NCBI RefSeq assembly: GCF_014648655.1
Contig: NZ_BMRN01000053.1
Coordinates: 1-35,763 of the forward strand
Direction: 5' to 3'
DNA from: Streptomyces atratus
Lineage (GTDB): Bacteria > Actinomycetota > Actinomycetes > Streptomycetales > Streptomycetaceae
Length of the DNA stretch: 35,763 nt
Below, piece by piece: positions 16,674 through 24,825 of this stretch; position 1 is the first letter of the stretch; each line of letters opens with the position of its first letter. The position numbers and the translations under genes are program-made. The notes beneath the pieces were generated by a model. It saw nothing but the letters and a program-made list of their open reading frames with translations, was not told the origin of the DNA and ran no database searches.

Positions 16674-17453
16674 CTACCGGGCGCGGACCGAAGTCAGCCG
16701 TGCAGCGATATCGGCGACGAGTTCCGCCTGCCGCTCCTGCAGATAGAAATGACCGCCCGGGAGTGTGCGCGCCGCGAATTCCGCCGTGGTGAGGTCACGC
16801 CATGCCTCGATGTCGGCGGCGGAGACCTCTGGGTCGGAATCACCCGCGTACGCCGTCACCGGAATGTCCACCCGTTGCACCTGGGTGCGCCGGTAGTTCT
16901 CGATGAGCCGCATGTCGGACCGCAGCGAGGGAATCACCAACTGCCGCAGGTCGGGGTCGCCGTACACCTCGTCCTCCAGGCCTCCGAGGGCGCGCAGCCC
17001 GGCCAACAGCCTCTCGTCGTCGCGCAGATGCAGCTCCTTGTCCTCGCCCCGGCGCAGCGGTGAGATCTGAGCGGAGACGAACAACATCTGGGGGCAGACC
17101 TGGTGACGGATGATCAGCCGCAGCGCCACCTCGTACGCCACGCTCGCGCCCATACTGTGCCCGAACAGCGCCAACGGCCGGTCGGTCAGGGGCAGCAGCG
17201 CCCGCGTGACGTGGTCGGCCAGCGTGCCCATCTCCGTCACGCACGGTTCACCGAGCCGCTCCTGGCGGCCCGGGTACTGCACGGCGACGAGCTCCACGTC
17301 CGCGGGCAGGTCGCGGGTCCAGGCGTGGTATGCGCCCGCGGTACCCCCGGCGTGCGGCAGGCAGACGAGTCGGATCCGAGGCGCCGGCACCGGCTCGAAC
17401 CGCTTGAGCCAGACGCTTTCGGAACATTGAGCGGGAATTGCGGATGAGGACAC
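16674..17453 (-). CDS. Type II thioesterase
   Basis: 259-aa alpha/beta hydrolase with PHAGG near 33-37, the nucleophile Ser100 in GHSMGA and a C-terminal catalytic His235 in GGHFYL, all typical of external thioesterases that remove wrong acyl groups from NRPS/PKS carriers. It is the first gene of the minus-strand operon. I chose GTG 17453 because GGAGAGG lies six bases before it; an ATG at 17468 lacks such a site. Confidence 0.93.
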   Translation of the reverse strand: MSSSAIPAQCSESVWLKRFEPVPAPRIRLVCLPHAGGTAGAYHAWTRDLPADVELVAVQYPGRQERLGEPCVTEMGTLADHVTRALLPLTDRPLALFGHSMGASVAYEVALRLIIRHQVCPQMLFVSAQISPLRRGEDKELHLRDDERLLAGLRALGGLEDEVYGDPDLRQLVIPSLRSDMRLIENYRRTQVQRVDIPVTAYAGDSDPEVSAADIEAWRDLTTAEFAARTLPGGHFYLQERQAELVADIAARLTSVRAR

Positions 17454-17505
17454 TGGTCGCCTCTCCATCGGGCGGCAAACAACCGTCGATCACTTCCGAA
17501 TCGGC

Positions 17506-17534
17506 ACCCTAGCCGGTTCTTCATCCACCGTCAC
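17506..17534 (-). promoter_or_regulatory. Candidate HrdB-type promoter for the minus-strand operon
   Basis: On the minus strand GTGACG (17534-17529) and TAGGGT (17511-17506) are separated by 17 bases, close to the Streptomyces vegetative pattern TTGACR-N17-TAGRRT. It lies about 50 bases before the thioesterase GTG, leaving room for a short leader. Confidence 0.55.
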
Positions 17535-17556
17535 TGCCCTTTAGCGCAGGGGCAGT
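17533..17556. promoter_or_regulatory. Perfect 7-bp dyad overlapping the -35 region
   Basis: ACTGCCC (17533-17539) and GGGCAGT (17550-17556) form a perfect inverted repeat with a 10-base spacer. One arm touches the candidate -35 box of the minus-strand promoter, the place where an operator would control transcription. The binding protein is unknown. Confidence 0.4.
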
Positions 17557-17773
17557 TGGTCGTACAGATTGCTTCCAGTCTCGAGAACAGCTCTCCCGTA
17601 GGCTGTAATCGCCCCGCATGGAATCTCTGTCCATGAATTCTGTTTACGGCGGCATATGGCGCGCCCATGGATGCGGACCGCTCCGCTTTTCCCGAAATTG
17701 TTTCTCCTCCGCGCCTGTGCGTGTCCGTTCCGCCGATCCACTCCCTGCCCGCTCCTTCGACACCGGAGTCATC

Positions 17774-18796
17774 GTGACCCTCCGAATGCCCCAGATCCGG
17801 GTGGACTTCCCCACGGAGCTCAGCCCTTTCCGGGACCAGGTGGAAGAGAGCACCCGCACGTTCGTCCGGCGGTTCGGCCTCGTGCCCGACGAGGTGGCCC
17901 GCCGGCACCACGAGCGGTCGCTGCTCGGCACCCTGATGTCGCGCGCCTATCCGCACGCGGGCCGCACCGAACTCGCCCTGGTCACCGACTGGATCAGCTG
18001 CATGCTGGTGCTGGACGACCAGTTCGACGAGACGGACCTGGGCAAGGACCCCGAGCGGCTGCGCGCGGTGTGCCGCGAGGTGCTCGGCTGGCTCACCCCC
18101 GACGGCTCCGTCGCCGAGGCCGCGCCCGACGCGGCGGAACACTCGGTGGTCACGGCCTTCCGGCCGGCCTTCGCCGACCTGTGGCGCCGGACCCGTCCGT
18201 ACACCTCCGACGCCTGGCGGACCCGGCTCGCCGGGCACATCGGCGCGTTCTTCGACACCTGCGCCTGGGAGGCCGAGAACCGTCTCACGGGGCGCACGCC
18301 GGAGCTGGACGAGTACATCGCGATGCGTGGCCGGGCCCTCATGCCTTACCTGGACCTCATCGAGGTCACCACACACTTCGAGATCCCGGCGGAGATCTAC
18401 CGGCTGCCGGTGTTCACCGAGCTGAACCAGTCCCTCTCCGACGCCGACCTGTGGACCAACGACCTCTTCTCCTGCGAGAAGGAGGCCCTGCTGGGCGACC
18501 CGCACAACTTGGTGGTCGTCCACCGGCACGCCCACGGCACCGACCTCCAGACCGCCGCGGACGCGGTGGGTGAGATGGTCCAGGGCCGCGTCACCACCTT
18601 CACCGACCTCAGCCGGACGTTCCCCGACACGCCGCTGCGGGACTCCCTCGATCCGTCCCTGCTCGCTCCGCTGGCCCGCCATGTCGCGGGCCTGCGCAGC
18701 TGGCTGACCGGCCAGCTCCGGTGGCGCTACGAGACCCGGCGCTTCGACCCCACGCGCCCCGAAGTGACCAGTGCCGCCGGATCCACCCCGCTGTAG
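17774..18796 (+). CDS. Class I terpene cyclase
   Basis: 340-aa cyclase that should ionise a prenyl diphosphate (farnesyl or geranyl; not decidable here) using Mg2+. All signature elements are present: Asp-rich motif DDQFDE (81-86), NSE triad NDLFSCEKE (Asn229, Ser233, Glu237), a candidate diphosphate-sensing Arg at 185 or 187, and the RY pair (Arg318-Tyr319). Length is normal for bacterial cyclases. GTG 17774 was chosen because GGAG lies five bases before it; the frame stays open upstream but without such a site. It leads a six-gene operon, 37 bases before the oxygenase gene. Confidence 0.93.
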   Translation: MTLRMPQIRVDFPTELSPFRDQVEESTRTFVRRFGLVPDEVARRHHERSLLGTLMSRAYPHAGRTELALVTDWISCMLVLDDQFDETDLGKDPERLRAVCREVLGWLTPDGSVAEAAPDAAEHSVVTAFRPAFADLWRRTRPYTSDAWRTRLAGHIGAFFDTCAWEAENRLTGRTPELDEYIAMRGRALMPYLDLIEVTTHFEIPAEIYRLPVFTELNQSLSDADLWTNDLFSCEKEALLGDPHNLVVVHRHAHGTDLQTAADAVGEMVQGRVTTFTDLSRTFPDTPLRDSLDPSLLAPLARHVAGLRSWLTGQLRWRYETRRFDPTRPEVTSAAGSTPL

Positions 18797-18833
18797 TCCA
18801 CGGCCACACCACACGATCGGATCGAGGAGCGAC

Positions 18834-19745
18834 ATGCGGAACCGGTATGCCACCGTTGAGTACTTGCGGTCCCTCGACCCGAAGGCGGACCACGAGAAGA
18901 TCCACCGCACATCCTCAGACCGGGAGTTCCCATGGGACTACGGCCGGGGCCTCGAGGTGGCGATCTGGCGGACCTGCTGCATACCGAGCATTGCCGAACT
19001 CCTGGACGGCACGGGTGAGTTCGCTCGGCGGGCGCAGAAGCGCTACGACGACACCCGGATCCTGCTCGGCGAGATCGTGCGCAACGGCTACGCCTCCGAG
19101 CGCGGCCGGCAGGCCCTGCGGCAGATCAACCTGGCGCACCGCCACTACTCGATCTCCAACGACGACATGCTGTACGTGCTGTCCACTTTCGTCTTCGAGC
19201 CCATCCGATGGATCGACCGCTGGGCCTGGCGCAGGACCGTCGAGACGGAGCGGCTGTCCGCCTTCTACTTCTACCGGGAAGTGGGGGCCCGGATGAACAT
19301 CCAGGACCTCCCCAGCGAGTACACCGAATTCGAGCGGTTCAACATGGAGTACGAGCGGGCGAACTTCCGGCTGAACCCCAGCAGCGTGCGGGTCGGCGCC
19401 GCCGTCATGAAGCTCTACTCCTCCTGGTATCCGCATCCCGTATCCGACCTGGTCGCCGCCACGCTGCCGTGCCGGCTCGACCCCGCCGCCCGGCAGGCGC
19501 TGGGCATACCGCGGGCGTCCTTCCCGGCCAGAGCCCTGCACCGGATCGGGCTGCACGCCCACGCGCGGGCCGAGCGGGCGGCGCCGGCGCTGATGGCGCG
19601 GCTGATGACCCGGCCGACCGCCAGGACGTACCCGGGATATCCGCGCGGCTACCGGATCAGCGACATCGGCCCCGAGCACGCGCGGGGCACCCACCAGGGC
19701 CCCCTCGCCCTCGGCCACACCTCCGCCGAGAACCTTGAGAGCTGA
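18834..19745 (+). CDS. MpaB/DUF2236-family oxygenase-like protein
   Basis: 303-aa protein resembling the MpaB/DUF2236 (latex-clearing-protein-like) heme oxygenase family: N-terminal WDYGRGLEVAIWR, a His-rich helix (INLAHRHYSISNDDMLYVLSTF) that would suit heme contact, and the later FNMEYERANFRLNPSS stretch. Family assignment is from overall pattern, so moderate. Placed just after the terpene cyclase, it is the best candidate to oxidise the terpene product. ATG has GAGGAG five bases upstream. The C-terminus (RTYPGYPRGYRISDIGPEH) is basic and extends past the core fold. Confidence 0.75.
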   Translation: MRNRYATVEYLRSLDPKADHEKIHRTSSDREFPWDYGRGLEVAIWRTCCIPSIAELLDGTGEFARRAQKRYDDTRILLGEIVRNGYASERGRQALRQINLAHRHYSISNDDMLYVLSTFVFEPIRWIDRWAWRRTVETERLSAFYFYREVGARMNIQDLPSEYTEFERFNMEYERANFRLNPSSVRVGAAVMKLYSSWYPHPVSDLVAATLPCRLDPAARQALGIPRASFPARALHRIGLHAHARAERAAPALMARLMTRPTARTYPGYPRGYRISDIGPEHARGTHQGPLALGHTSAENLES

Positions 19746-19752
19746 CCGGACC

Positions 19753-20784
19753 GTGACCCACCCACCGACTCCCCTGCTGCCCGTACGCGTCCCCCTGCCC
19801 GGGCGGGCCCTGCGCCTGTGGCTCAAGCTGGAGGCGCTGGGTCCCTTCGGCTCCATCAAGGCGCGCACCGCCGAGGCGCTGCTCGACGCACTGGAGGAGG
19901 CCGGCAGGCTGCGCCCCGGGGACCGGGTGGTGGAGTCCACCTCGGGAAACCTGGGCATCGCGCTGGCCGGCCTGTGCGCGGCCCGCGGCTACCGGTGCAC
20001 CCTGGTCGTCGAGCCCAGCACCCCGCGCGCGAGCGTCACGCTGATGACGGAGTACGGCGCGGACGTGGTGACCGTGCCCGAACTGCCGTCCGGCAGAACT
20101 CTCGACGCCCGGCTGGAAGCGGTCAGGGACATCCTGCGCCAGGACGACACCGCCGTGTGGACCGATCAGTACGAGAGCAGCGCCAACCCTCGCGTCCACA
20201 CCACCCGGACCGCCGTGGAGCTGGCCCGCGACGCCCCGAGCGGGGGCTTCGACGCGGTCGCCGTGGCGGTCTCTACGGGTGGGACGCTGGCCGGGGTGGC
20301 CGACTACTTCCGGGCGCACCGGCCCTCGACCCGGATCATCGCGGTCGACGCCGTGGGATCGGCGGCGCTGGGCGGGACCCCGGTACACCGCCCGGACAAG
20401 CTCGCCGGGTTCGGCTCCGGGCGGGCCTCGCGGTTCGTGGCGCGCCGGCACTGGGACCGCCTGGTGCGGGTCCGCGATCTGGACGCCGTCGCCGCCTGTG
20501 CGCGGATCCGGGAGCGGACCGGCCTGTCGCTCGGCGGCAGCGCGGGCGCCTCGGTGCTCGCCACTGTCATGGACGCGGCCCGGCGCCCGGGGACGGCCGA
20601 CGCGGCCTGTGTCTGCCCGGACGGCGGCGACAAGTACCCGCAGCTCACCGGTGTCGTGACACGGAACCCGGAAGGGGTCACCGCCGAGGTCGCGGCGGCC
20701 CTCGACGCCCTGGGGCACGCACGCTGCGACGAGTACGCGCACCCCGGCACACCCCCGGTCACCGAAGGAGTGGCGAAGCCATGA
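19753..20784 (+). CDS. Cysteine-synthase-like PLP enzyme (possible SbnA-type)
   Basis: 343-aa fold-type II PLP enzyme. Lys36 in GPFGSIKARTA is the likely PLP lysine, the substrate loop reads ESTSGNLG (61-68), and STGGTLAG holds the PLP phosphate. It departs from housekeeping cysteine synthases (KAR for KDR, ESTSGN for EPTSGN). Such variants occur in enzymes like SbnA that start 2,3-diaminopropionate synthesis from phosphoserine, but the SbnB partner is not in the window, so the reaction is open. A diamino acid would suit the acidic pocket of NRPS module 2. GTG 19753 lies seven bases after the oxygenase stop. Confidence 0.85.
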   Translation: MTHPPTPLLPVRVPLPGRALRLWLKLEALGPFGSIKARTAEALLDALEEAGRLRPGDRVVESTSGNLGIALAGLCAARGYRCTLVVEPSTPRASVTLMTEYGADVVTVPELPSGRTLDARLEAVRDILRQDDTAVWTDQYESSANPRVHTTRTAVELARDAPSGGFDAVAVAVSTGGTLAGVADYFRAHRPSTRIIAVDAVGSAALGGTPVHRPDKLAGFGSGRASRFVARRHWDRLVRVRDLDAVAACARIRERTGLSLGGSAGASVLATVMDAARRPGTADAACVCPDGGDKYPQLTGVVTRNPEGVTAEVAAALDALGHARCDEYAHPGTPPVTEGVAKP

Positions 20785-20822
20785 CCGTGCACACCCCGCC
20801 ACCGACGCGGCTGCCGCACTGA
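20781..20822 (+). CDS. Possible 13-codon mini-ORF
   Basis: ATG at 20781 overlaps the PLP-enzyme stop as ATGA and is preceded by GAAGGAG (20764-20770). It encodes MTVHTPPPTRLPH and stops at 20822, 22 bases before the next gene. It may couple translation across the gap, be a remnant, or be chance. Confidence 0.2.
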   Translation: MTVHTPPPTRLPH

Positions 20823-20844
20823 CACCGACAGGGGAGGAACAGCC

Positions 20845-22038
20845 ATGGACGCGACGTCAGGGGCGGCCGAGACCGAGGGGACGGCAGGGTGGCCCGGTCT
20901 GACCGGGCTGCGGGTGCTGGATCTGTCCCGCCTGCTGCCCGGCGGTTTCGCCACGCTGCTGCTGGCCGACCTCGGCGCCGACGTGATCAAGATCGAGAGC
21001 CCCGACCGGGGCGACTACGGCAGGCTCGTCGACCCCGACACGTTCGCCGCGCTCAACCGCAACAAGCGGTCGGTGGTCCTCGACCTCCGGGAGCCCGAGG
21101 GCCGCGACACGCTGCTGCGCCTGGTCGAGCGCAGCGACGCCGTCGTGGAGAGCCACCGGCCGGGTGTGCTGGAGAAGATGGGGCTGGGCTACGCGCGGCT
21201 GCGCGCCGCCAACCGCCGGGTAGTGCTCTGTTCGATCAGCGGCTTCGGCCAGACCGGGCCGTACGCGACGCGGCCCGGACACGACCTCAACTTCCTCGCC
21301 CTGTCCGGCTTCTTCGCGGTGCCGCACCGCGAAGCGGGCCCGGTGGACCGGGTCGGCGTCCGGGTCGCCGACACGGCCGGCGCCATGTACGCGGCGCTCT
21401 CCACGGCCGTGGCGGTGTTCGCGGCACGGGTCACGGGCGAGGGCCAGCACCTCGACGTCTCCCTGCACGAGGCCGCAGCCGCCTGGGCGGCCCCGCTCGC
21501 CCTGTCCCGGCACGGCCGGGCGGGGCCGGGCGGGAATCCGCTGGTCACCGGGGACAACGATGTGTTCGTCCTGGCGTGCGGGCGGCGACTCACCCTCGCC
21601 ACCTTCGAGGACAAGTTCTGGATCGCCTTCCGGCGCCGGTTCGCAGCGGAGTTCCCCGCGCTCGCCGACGACGCGTACGACCGGCGGGCCGACCGCACCC
21701 GGGCCAAGGAGAAGGTACGGGCGGCGCTCGCGGACGTGTTCGCGCGGCATGACCTCACGTGGTGGTCCGCCGCCCTGTCCGACCTTGACGTGCCCTGGGC
21801 CCCGGTCTACGAGTCGGCGGACGAGTTCCTCGCCGACGGGCACGTGGCGGCCCGCGGCCTCGTCGGCACCGTTCCGGGGCCGCCCGGCGGCGGCCCGCAG
21901 ACCCAGGTCCGCTTCCCCGTGCTCTTCGGAGCAGGGCTGGAATCCCTGCGGGGCGCGGCTCCCGCACACGGGGAACACACCGCCGAGGTTCTGGCGGAGA
22001 TCGACGCCGCAGACCGACGACGTGAGGAGCCACAGTGA
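20845..22038 (+). CDS. CaiB/BaiF-family protein, alpha-methylacyl-CoA racemase-like
   Basis: 397-aa member of the type III CoA-transferase superfamily: LDLSRLLPGGFATLLLADLGADVIKIE at the N-terminus, then NRNKRSVVLDLR and HRPGVLEKMGLGY. His146 (RPGHDLNFLALSG) and Asp176 (VADTAG) are 30 residues apart, as are the His126/Asp156 pair of the mycobacterial alpha-methylacyl-CoA racemase; CoA transferases generally keep only the Asp. Epimerisation of an alpha-methyl acyl-CoA is thus more likely than CoA transfer, though not proven. The ATG has GGGAGGAA before it. It overlaps the ligase gene by four bases, suggesting the two act on the same acid. Confidence 0.88.
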   Translation: MDATSGAAETEGTAGWPGLTGLRVLDLSRLLPGGFATLLLADLGADVIKIESPDRGDYGRLVDPDTFAALNRNKRSVVLDLREPEGRDTLLRLVERSDAVVESHRPGVLEKMGLGYARLRAANRRVVLCSISGFGQTGPYATRPGHDLNFLALSGFFAVPHREAGPVDRVGVRVADTAGAMYAALSTAVAVFAARVTGEGQHLDVSLHEAAAAWAAPLALSRHGRAGPGGNPLVTGDNDVFVLACGRRLTLATFEDKFWIAFRRRFAAEFPALADDAYDRRADRTRAKEKVRAALADVFARHDLTWWSAALSDLDVPWAPVYESADEFLADGHVAARGLVGTVPGPPGGGPQTQVRFPVLFGAGLESLRGAAPAHGEHTAEVLAEIDAADRRREEPQ

Positions 22039-23690
22039 CCGGCCGAACCGTACGGGCAGCGAACGGAAGCCCGAGACCGCGCCCGGGCTCGGTCCGGCGC
22101 GCGGACGGGCGCAGCCCGCTCGCCGACAGGACCATCGGCGCGCTGCTCCGGGAGACCGTGGCCCGCCGCCCGGAGGCTGTCGCCCTGCGCAGCGTCCCGG
22201 ACGGCGGCGGCACGCCCCGGCAGTGGACGTACGCCGAGTTGCTCGCCGAGGCGGAGAGCATCGCGTCCGGCATCCTCGCCCGGCTCCCGCGCGGCAGCCG
22301 GGTCGCCATCTGGGCGCCCAACGTCCCCGAGTGGCCCGTGTTCGAGTACGCGGCGGCGCTCGCCGGGGTGACCCTGGTGACCCTGAATCCGGCGTTCCGT
22401 GCCGCCGACCTGACGCACGCCCTCGGTGTCTCCGAGGCGGAGATGCTGGTCCACGCCGACCGCAGCCGCGCGTACGACATGGCGGCCGTGGTGTCATCGG
22501 TCGCCGCCGGGCTGCCGCGGCTGCGCCATGTCGTCTCCCTCTCCGACTGGGACGACCTCAAGGGCAGCGGGCCGCTGCCCGCGCACGAGCCGACCTCGAC
22601 CGCCCCGGCCCAGATCCAGTTCACCTCGGGGACGACGGGCGCCCCGAAGGCCGTTCTCCTGTCCCACCAGGCCGTGGTGAACGTCCCCAAGCTGACTTTC
22701 GAGGCCCTCGGGGTGCGTCCCGGCGCCACGGTCGTCAGTCCGCTCCCCATGTTCCACACGGCCGGCTGCGTCATCTCATGTCTGGGCCCGCTCTGGAGCG
22801 GCGGCACGTTCGTGCTGCTCGAACGCTTCGACCCCAAGGTGCTGCTCAGCACACTGAGCGAGGCGCCCGGCGCGGTGCTGACCAGTGTTCCCACGGTCCT
22901 GAGCACGCTCAACGAGGCCGCCCGCGACGTCCCGGACCGCCCGGTGCTCTCGTCCGTCCTGACCGGTGCCGCCCCGGTCCGCCCGCAGCTCATCGCGGAG
23001 ACCGAACGGCTCTTCTCGACCACCGTGTTCAACCTCTACGGCCAGACCGAGCTCGCCTCCGTCCTCACCCTCACCCGGCCCGACGACACCGTCGAGGACA
23101 AGGCCGGCACCGTCGGACGGCCCCTCCCGCACGCCGAGTGCAAGATCGTCCACCCCGAGTCGGGCGCCGTGCAGCCGCTCGGTGACCAGGGCGAGATCTG
23201 CGCCCGCGGCTACCAGCAGATGATCAGCTACTACGGAGACCCCGCCGCCACCGCGCGGAAGGTGGACGCGGAGGGCTGGCTGCACACCGGTGACCTCGGC
23301 TCGATGGACGCCACCGGGACCCTGCGGATCGGCGGGCGGCTGAACGACCTCATCATCCGGGGCGGCGAGAACATCGCGCCCGCCGCCATCGAGGAGGTCC
23401 TCGCGGAGGTCCCGGGGGTGCGGGAGGCCGTGGTCGTGGGGGTCCCCGACGACGTGTGGGGCGAGGAGGTCGCGGCCGTGGTCCAGCCCGTGCCGGGTGC
23501 GGCGCTCTGCCTGGAGGCCCTGCTGGCCCAGTGCGAGGGGCGGCTCACGCCGTACAAGATCCCGGTCCACTGGTTCCTGGCGGCGGACCTCCCCCTCACC
23601 GCCTCGGGGAAGGTCCAGCGGTTCCGCGTCGCCGAACTCGCCGTCAGCGGCCGCCTGGAACGTCTCGACAGCGGCACCCCCACTGCCTGA
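22035..23690 (+). CDS. Acyl-CoA synthetase (AMP-forming)
   Basis: 551-aa ANL-superfamily ligase: FTSGTTGAPKAVLLSH (ATP loop), NLYGQTE, GWLHTGDLG, the hinge GRLNDLIIRGGENI and the C-terminal Lys motif ASGKVQR. The FTSGTTG and IIRGGENI forms and the absence of a carrier domain point to a fatty- or aryl-acyl-CoA synthetase rather than an NRPS A domain. It would make the CoA thioester used by the racemase-like protein it is coupled to. GTG overlaps the previous stop (GTGA), with GAGGAG upstream. Confidence 0.92.
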   Translation: MTGRTVRAANGSPRPRPGSVRRADGRSPLADRTIGALLRETVARRPEAVALRSVPDGGGTPRQWTYAELLAEAESIASGILARLPRGSRVAIWAPNVPEWPVFEYAAALAGVTLVTLNPAFRAADLTHALGVSEAEMLVHADRSRAYDMAAVVSSVAAGLPRLRHVVSLSDWDDLKGSGPLPAHEPTSTAPAQIQFTSGTTGAPKAVLLSHQAVVNVPKLTFEALGVRPGATVVSPLPMFHTAGCVISCLGPLWSGGTFVLLERFDPKVLLSTLSEAPGAVLTSVPTVLSTLNEAARDVPDRPVLSSVLTGAAPVRPQLIAETERLFSTTVFNLYGQTELASVLTLTRPDDTVEDKAGTVGRPLPHAECKIVHPESGAVQPLGDQGEICARGYQQMISYYGDPAATARKVDAEGWLHTGDLGSMDATGTLRIGGRLNDLIIRGGENIAPAAIEEVLAEVPGVREAVVVGVPDDVWGEEVAAVVQPVPGAALCLEALLAQCEGRLTPYKIPVHWFLAADLPLTASGKVQRFRVAELAVSGRLERLDSGTPTA

Positions 23691-23713
23691 ACCCCCTGAA
23701 CCCGGAGCGCACC

Positions 23714-24763
23714 ATGCGTATATCCATGCAGTTGCGGTACGACGGCGACATCGTGGCCGCCGCCGAGCAGGTCGCGGAGCTCGAACGCGCCGGTCTCGAC
23801 CTGATCTGGGTACCCGAGGCCTACGGACACGACGCCCCGAGCTTCATGGGGTTCATCGCCGCTCGCACCCGACGGGTGGAGATCGGCTCGGGCATCATGT
23901 CCGTCTACACCCGCACGCCTGCGCTGCTCGCGATGACGGCCGCCGGAGTAGATGCGCTCTCAGGCGGCCGCTGCCATCTGGGACTCGGCACCTCCGGCCC
24001 CCGCGTGGTCGAGGGGCTGCACGGCGTCCCGTACCGCGAGCCGGTGGCACGGACCCGGGAGACCATCGCGGTGCTGCGCGCTTTCTGGCGGCGCGAGGAA
24101 CCGGTGACGTACGAGGGCCGGGTGCACCGCCTGCCGCTGCCGCCGGGCGAGGGCGGCGGCACGGGGCTCGGCACCGCCATGAAGCTGCTGACCCCGCCGG
24201 TGCGGCCGGCCGTCCCCGTCTGGGTGGCGTCGCTGGGCCCGCGCAACGTCCGGATGACCGCCGAGGTCGCCGACGGCTGGCTGCCCATGTTCTTCGACCC
24301 CGAACGGTACGACGAGGTCTGGGGCGACGACCTGCGGGCCGGGGCGGCGCGGCGGGACCCGGGGCTCGGCCCGCTGCGGATCTCGGCGGGCGGGCTGCTC
24401 GCCATCGGCCCGGACGCCGCCCGGGCCAGGGAGCTGGCCCGCGGCCAACTGGCCCTGTTCATCGGCGGGATGGGCGCCGCAGGGCACAACTACTACTACG
24501 ACCTGGTCTGCAGGTACGGCTACCGGGCCCAGGCGGAGGCCGTGGCGCGGCTGTTCCGGGCGGGTGACCGCGCGGGGGCGGCGGCGGCCGTTCCGGCGGA
24601 ACTCCTCGAGGCCACCACGCTGTGCGGGCCCGAGGGCTATGTGAAGGAGCGGGTCGCGACGTATCGCGCGGCCGGGGTGACCGAACTCCAGGTCGTCCCC
24701 GTGCCCCAGGACGGCCAGACGGAGGCCGGGCTGCTGTCACGGCTCAAGGAGCTCTGCGACTGA
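23714..24763 (+). CDS. Luciferase-like (LLM class) F420/FMN-dependent oxidoreductase
   Basis: 349-aa TIM-barrel oxidoreductase: LIWVPEAYGHDAPSFMGFIAART near 35-57, SGIMSVYTRTPALLAM, GRCHLGLGTSGP and VWVASLGPRNVRMTAEVADGW are typical of F420-dependent LLM-class enzymes. FMN use cannot be excluded. It may reduce or oxidise an intermediate of the terpene/acyl branch. It is the last gene of the plus-strand operon: ATG is 23 bases after the ligase stop with GGAG upstream, and a strong terminator follows. Confidence 0.9.
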   Translation: MRISMQLRYDGDIVAAAEQVAELERAGLDLIWVPEAYGHDAPSFMGFIAARTRRVEIGSGIMSVYTRTPALLAMTAAGVDALSGGRCHLGLGTSGPRVVEGLHGVPYREPVARTRETIAVLRAFWRREEPVTYEGRVHRLPLPPGEGGGTGLGTAMKLLTPPVRPAVPVWVASLGPRNVRMTAEVADGWLPMFFDPERYDEVWGDDLRAGAARRDPGLGPLRISAGGLLAIGPDAARARELARGQLALFIGGMGAAGHNYYYDLVCRYGYRAQAEAVARLFRAGDRAGAAAAVPAELLEATTLCGPEGYVKERVATYRAAGVTELQVVPVPQDGQTEAGLLSRLKELCD

Positions 24764-24789
24764 CGAGCCCCGGTCGTCCGGTCCACCGC

Positions 24790-24825
24790 ACCGCCGGCCC
24801 CGCTTCAGGGGCCGGCGGTTTCTTC
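24790..24825 (+). terminator. Rho-independent-type terminator ending the plus-strand operon
   Basis: ACCGCCGGCCCC (24790-24801) and GGGGCCGGCGGT (24808-24819) pair perfectly over 12 bp with a six-base loop, followed by TTCTTC. The tail polarity fits plus-strand transcription; it may also insulate the convergent minus-strand gene. Confidence 0.85.

Larger units (their letters stand above)
17454..17773. other. 320-bp divergent control region between the two main operons
   Basis: This gap separates the minus-strand pyrrole/NRPS operon from the plus-strand terpene operon. It is less GC-rich than its surroundings. It holds a good minus-strand promoter with an overlapping dyad (listed separately) and the terpene gene's ribosome-binding site. 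A weak imperfect repeat starts at 17617 and 17632. I could not place a convincing plus-strand promoter, and no gene is supported. Confidence 0.7.

Noticed and set aside
17565..17590. CAG-starting repeats at 11-12 bp spacing in the divergent region, considered as a SARP site
   Set aside because: Only about four of seven bases match between units and the spacing is not constant.
17617..17643. Imperfect direct repeat CATGGAATCTCTGT / CATGAATTCTGT
   Set aside because: It has a 15-bp period with gaps and no link to a promoter; chance is a fair explanation.
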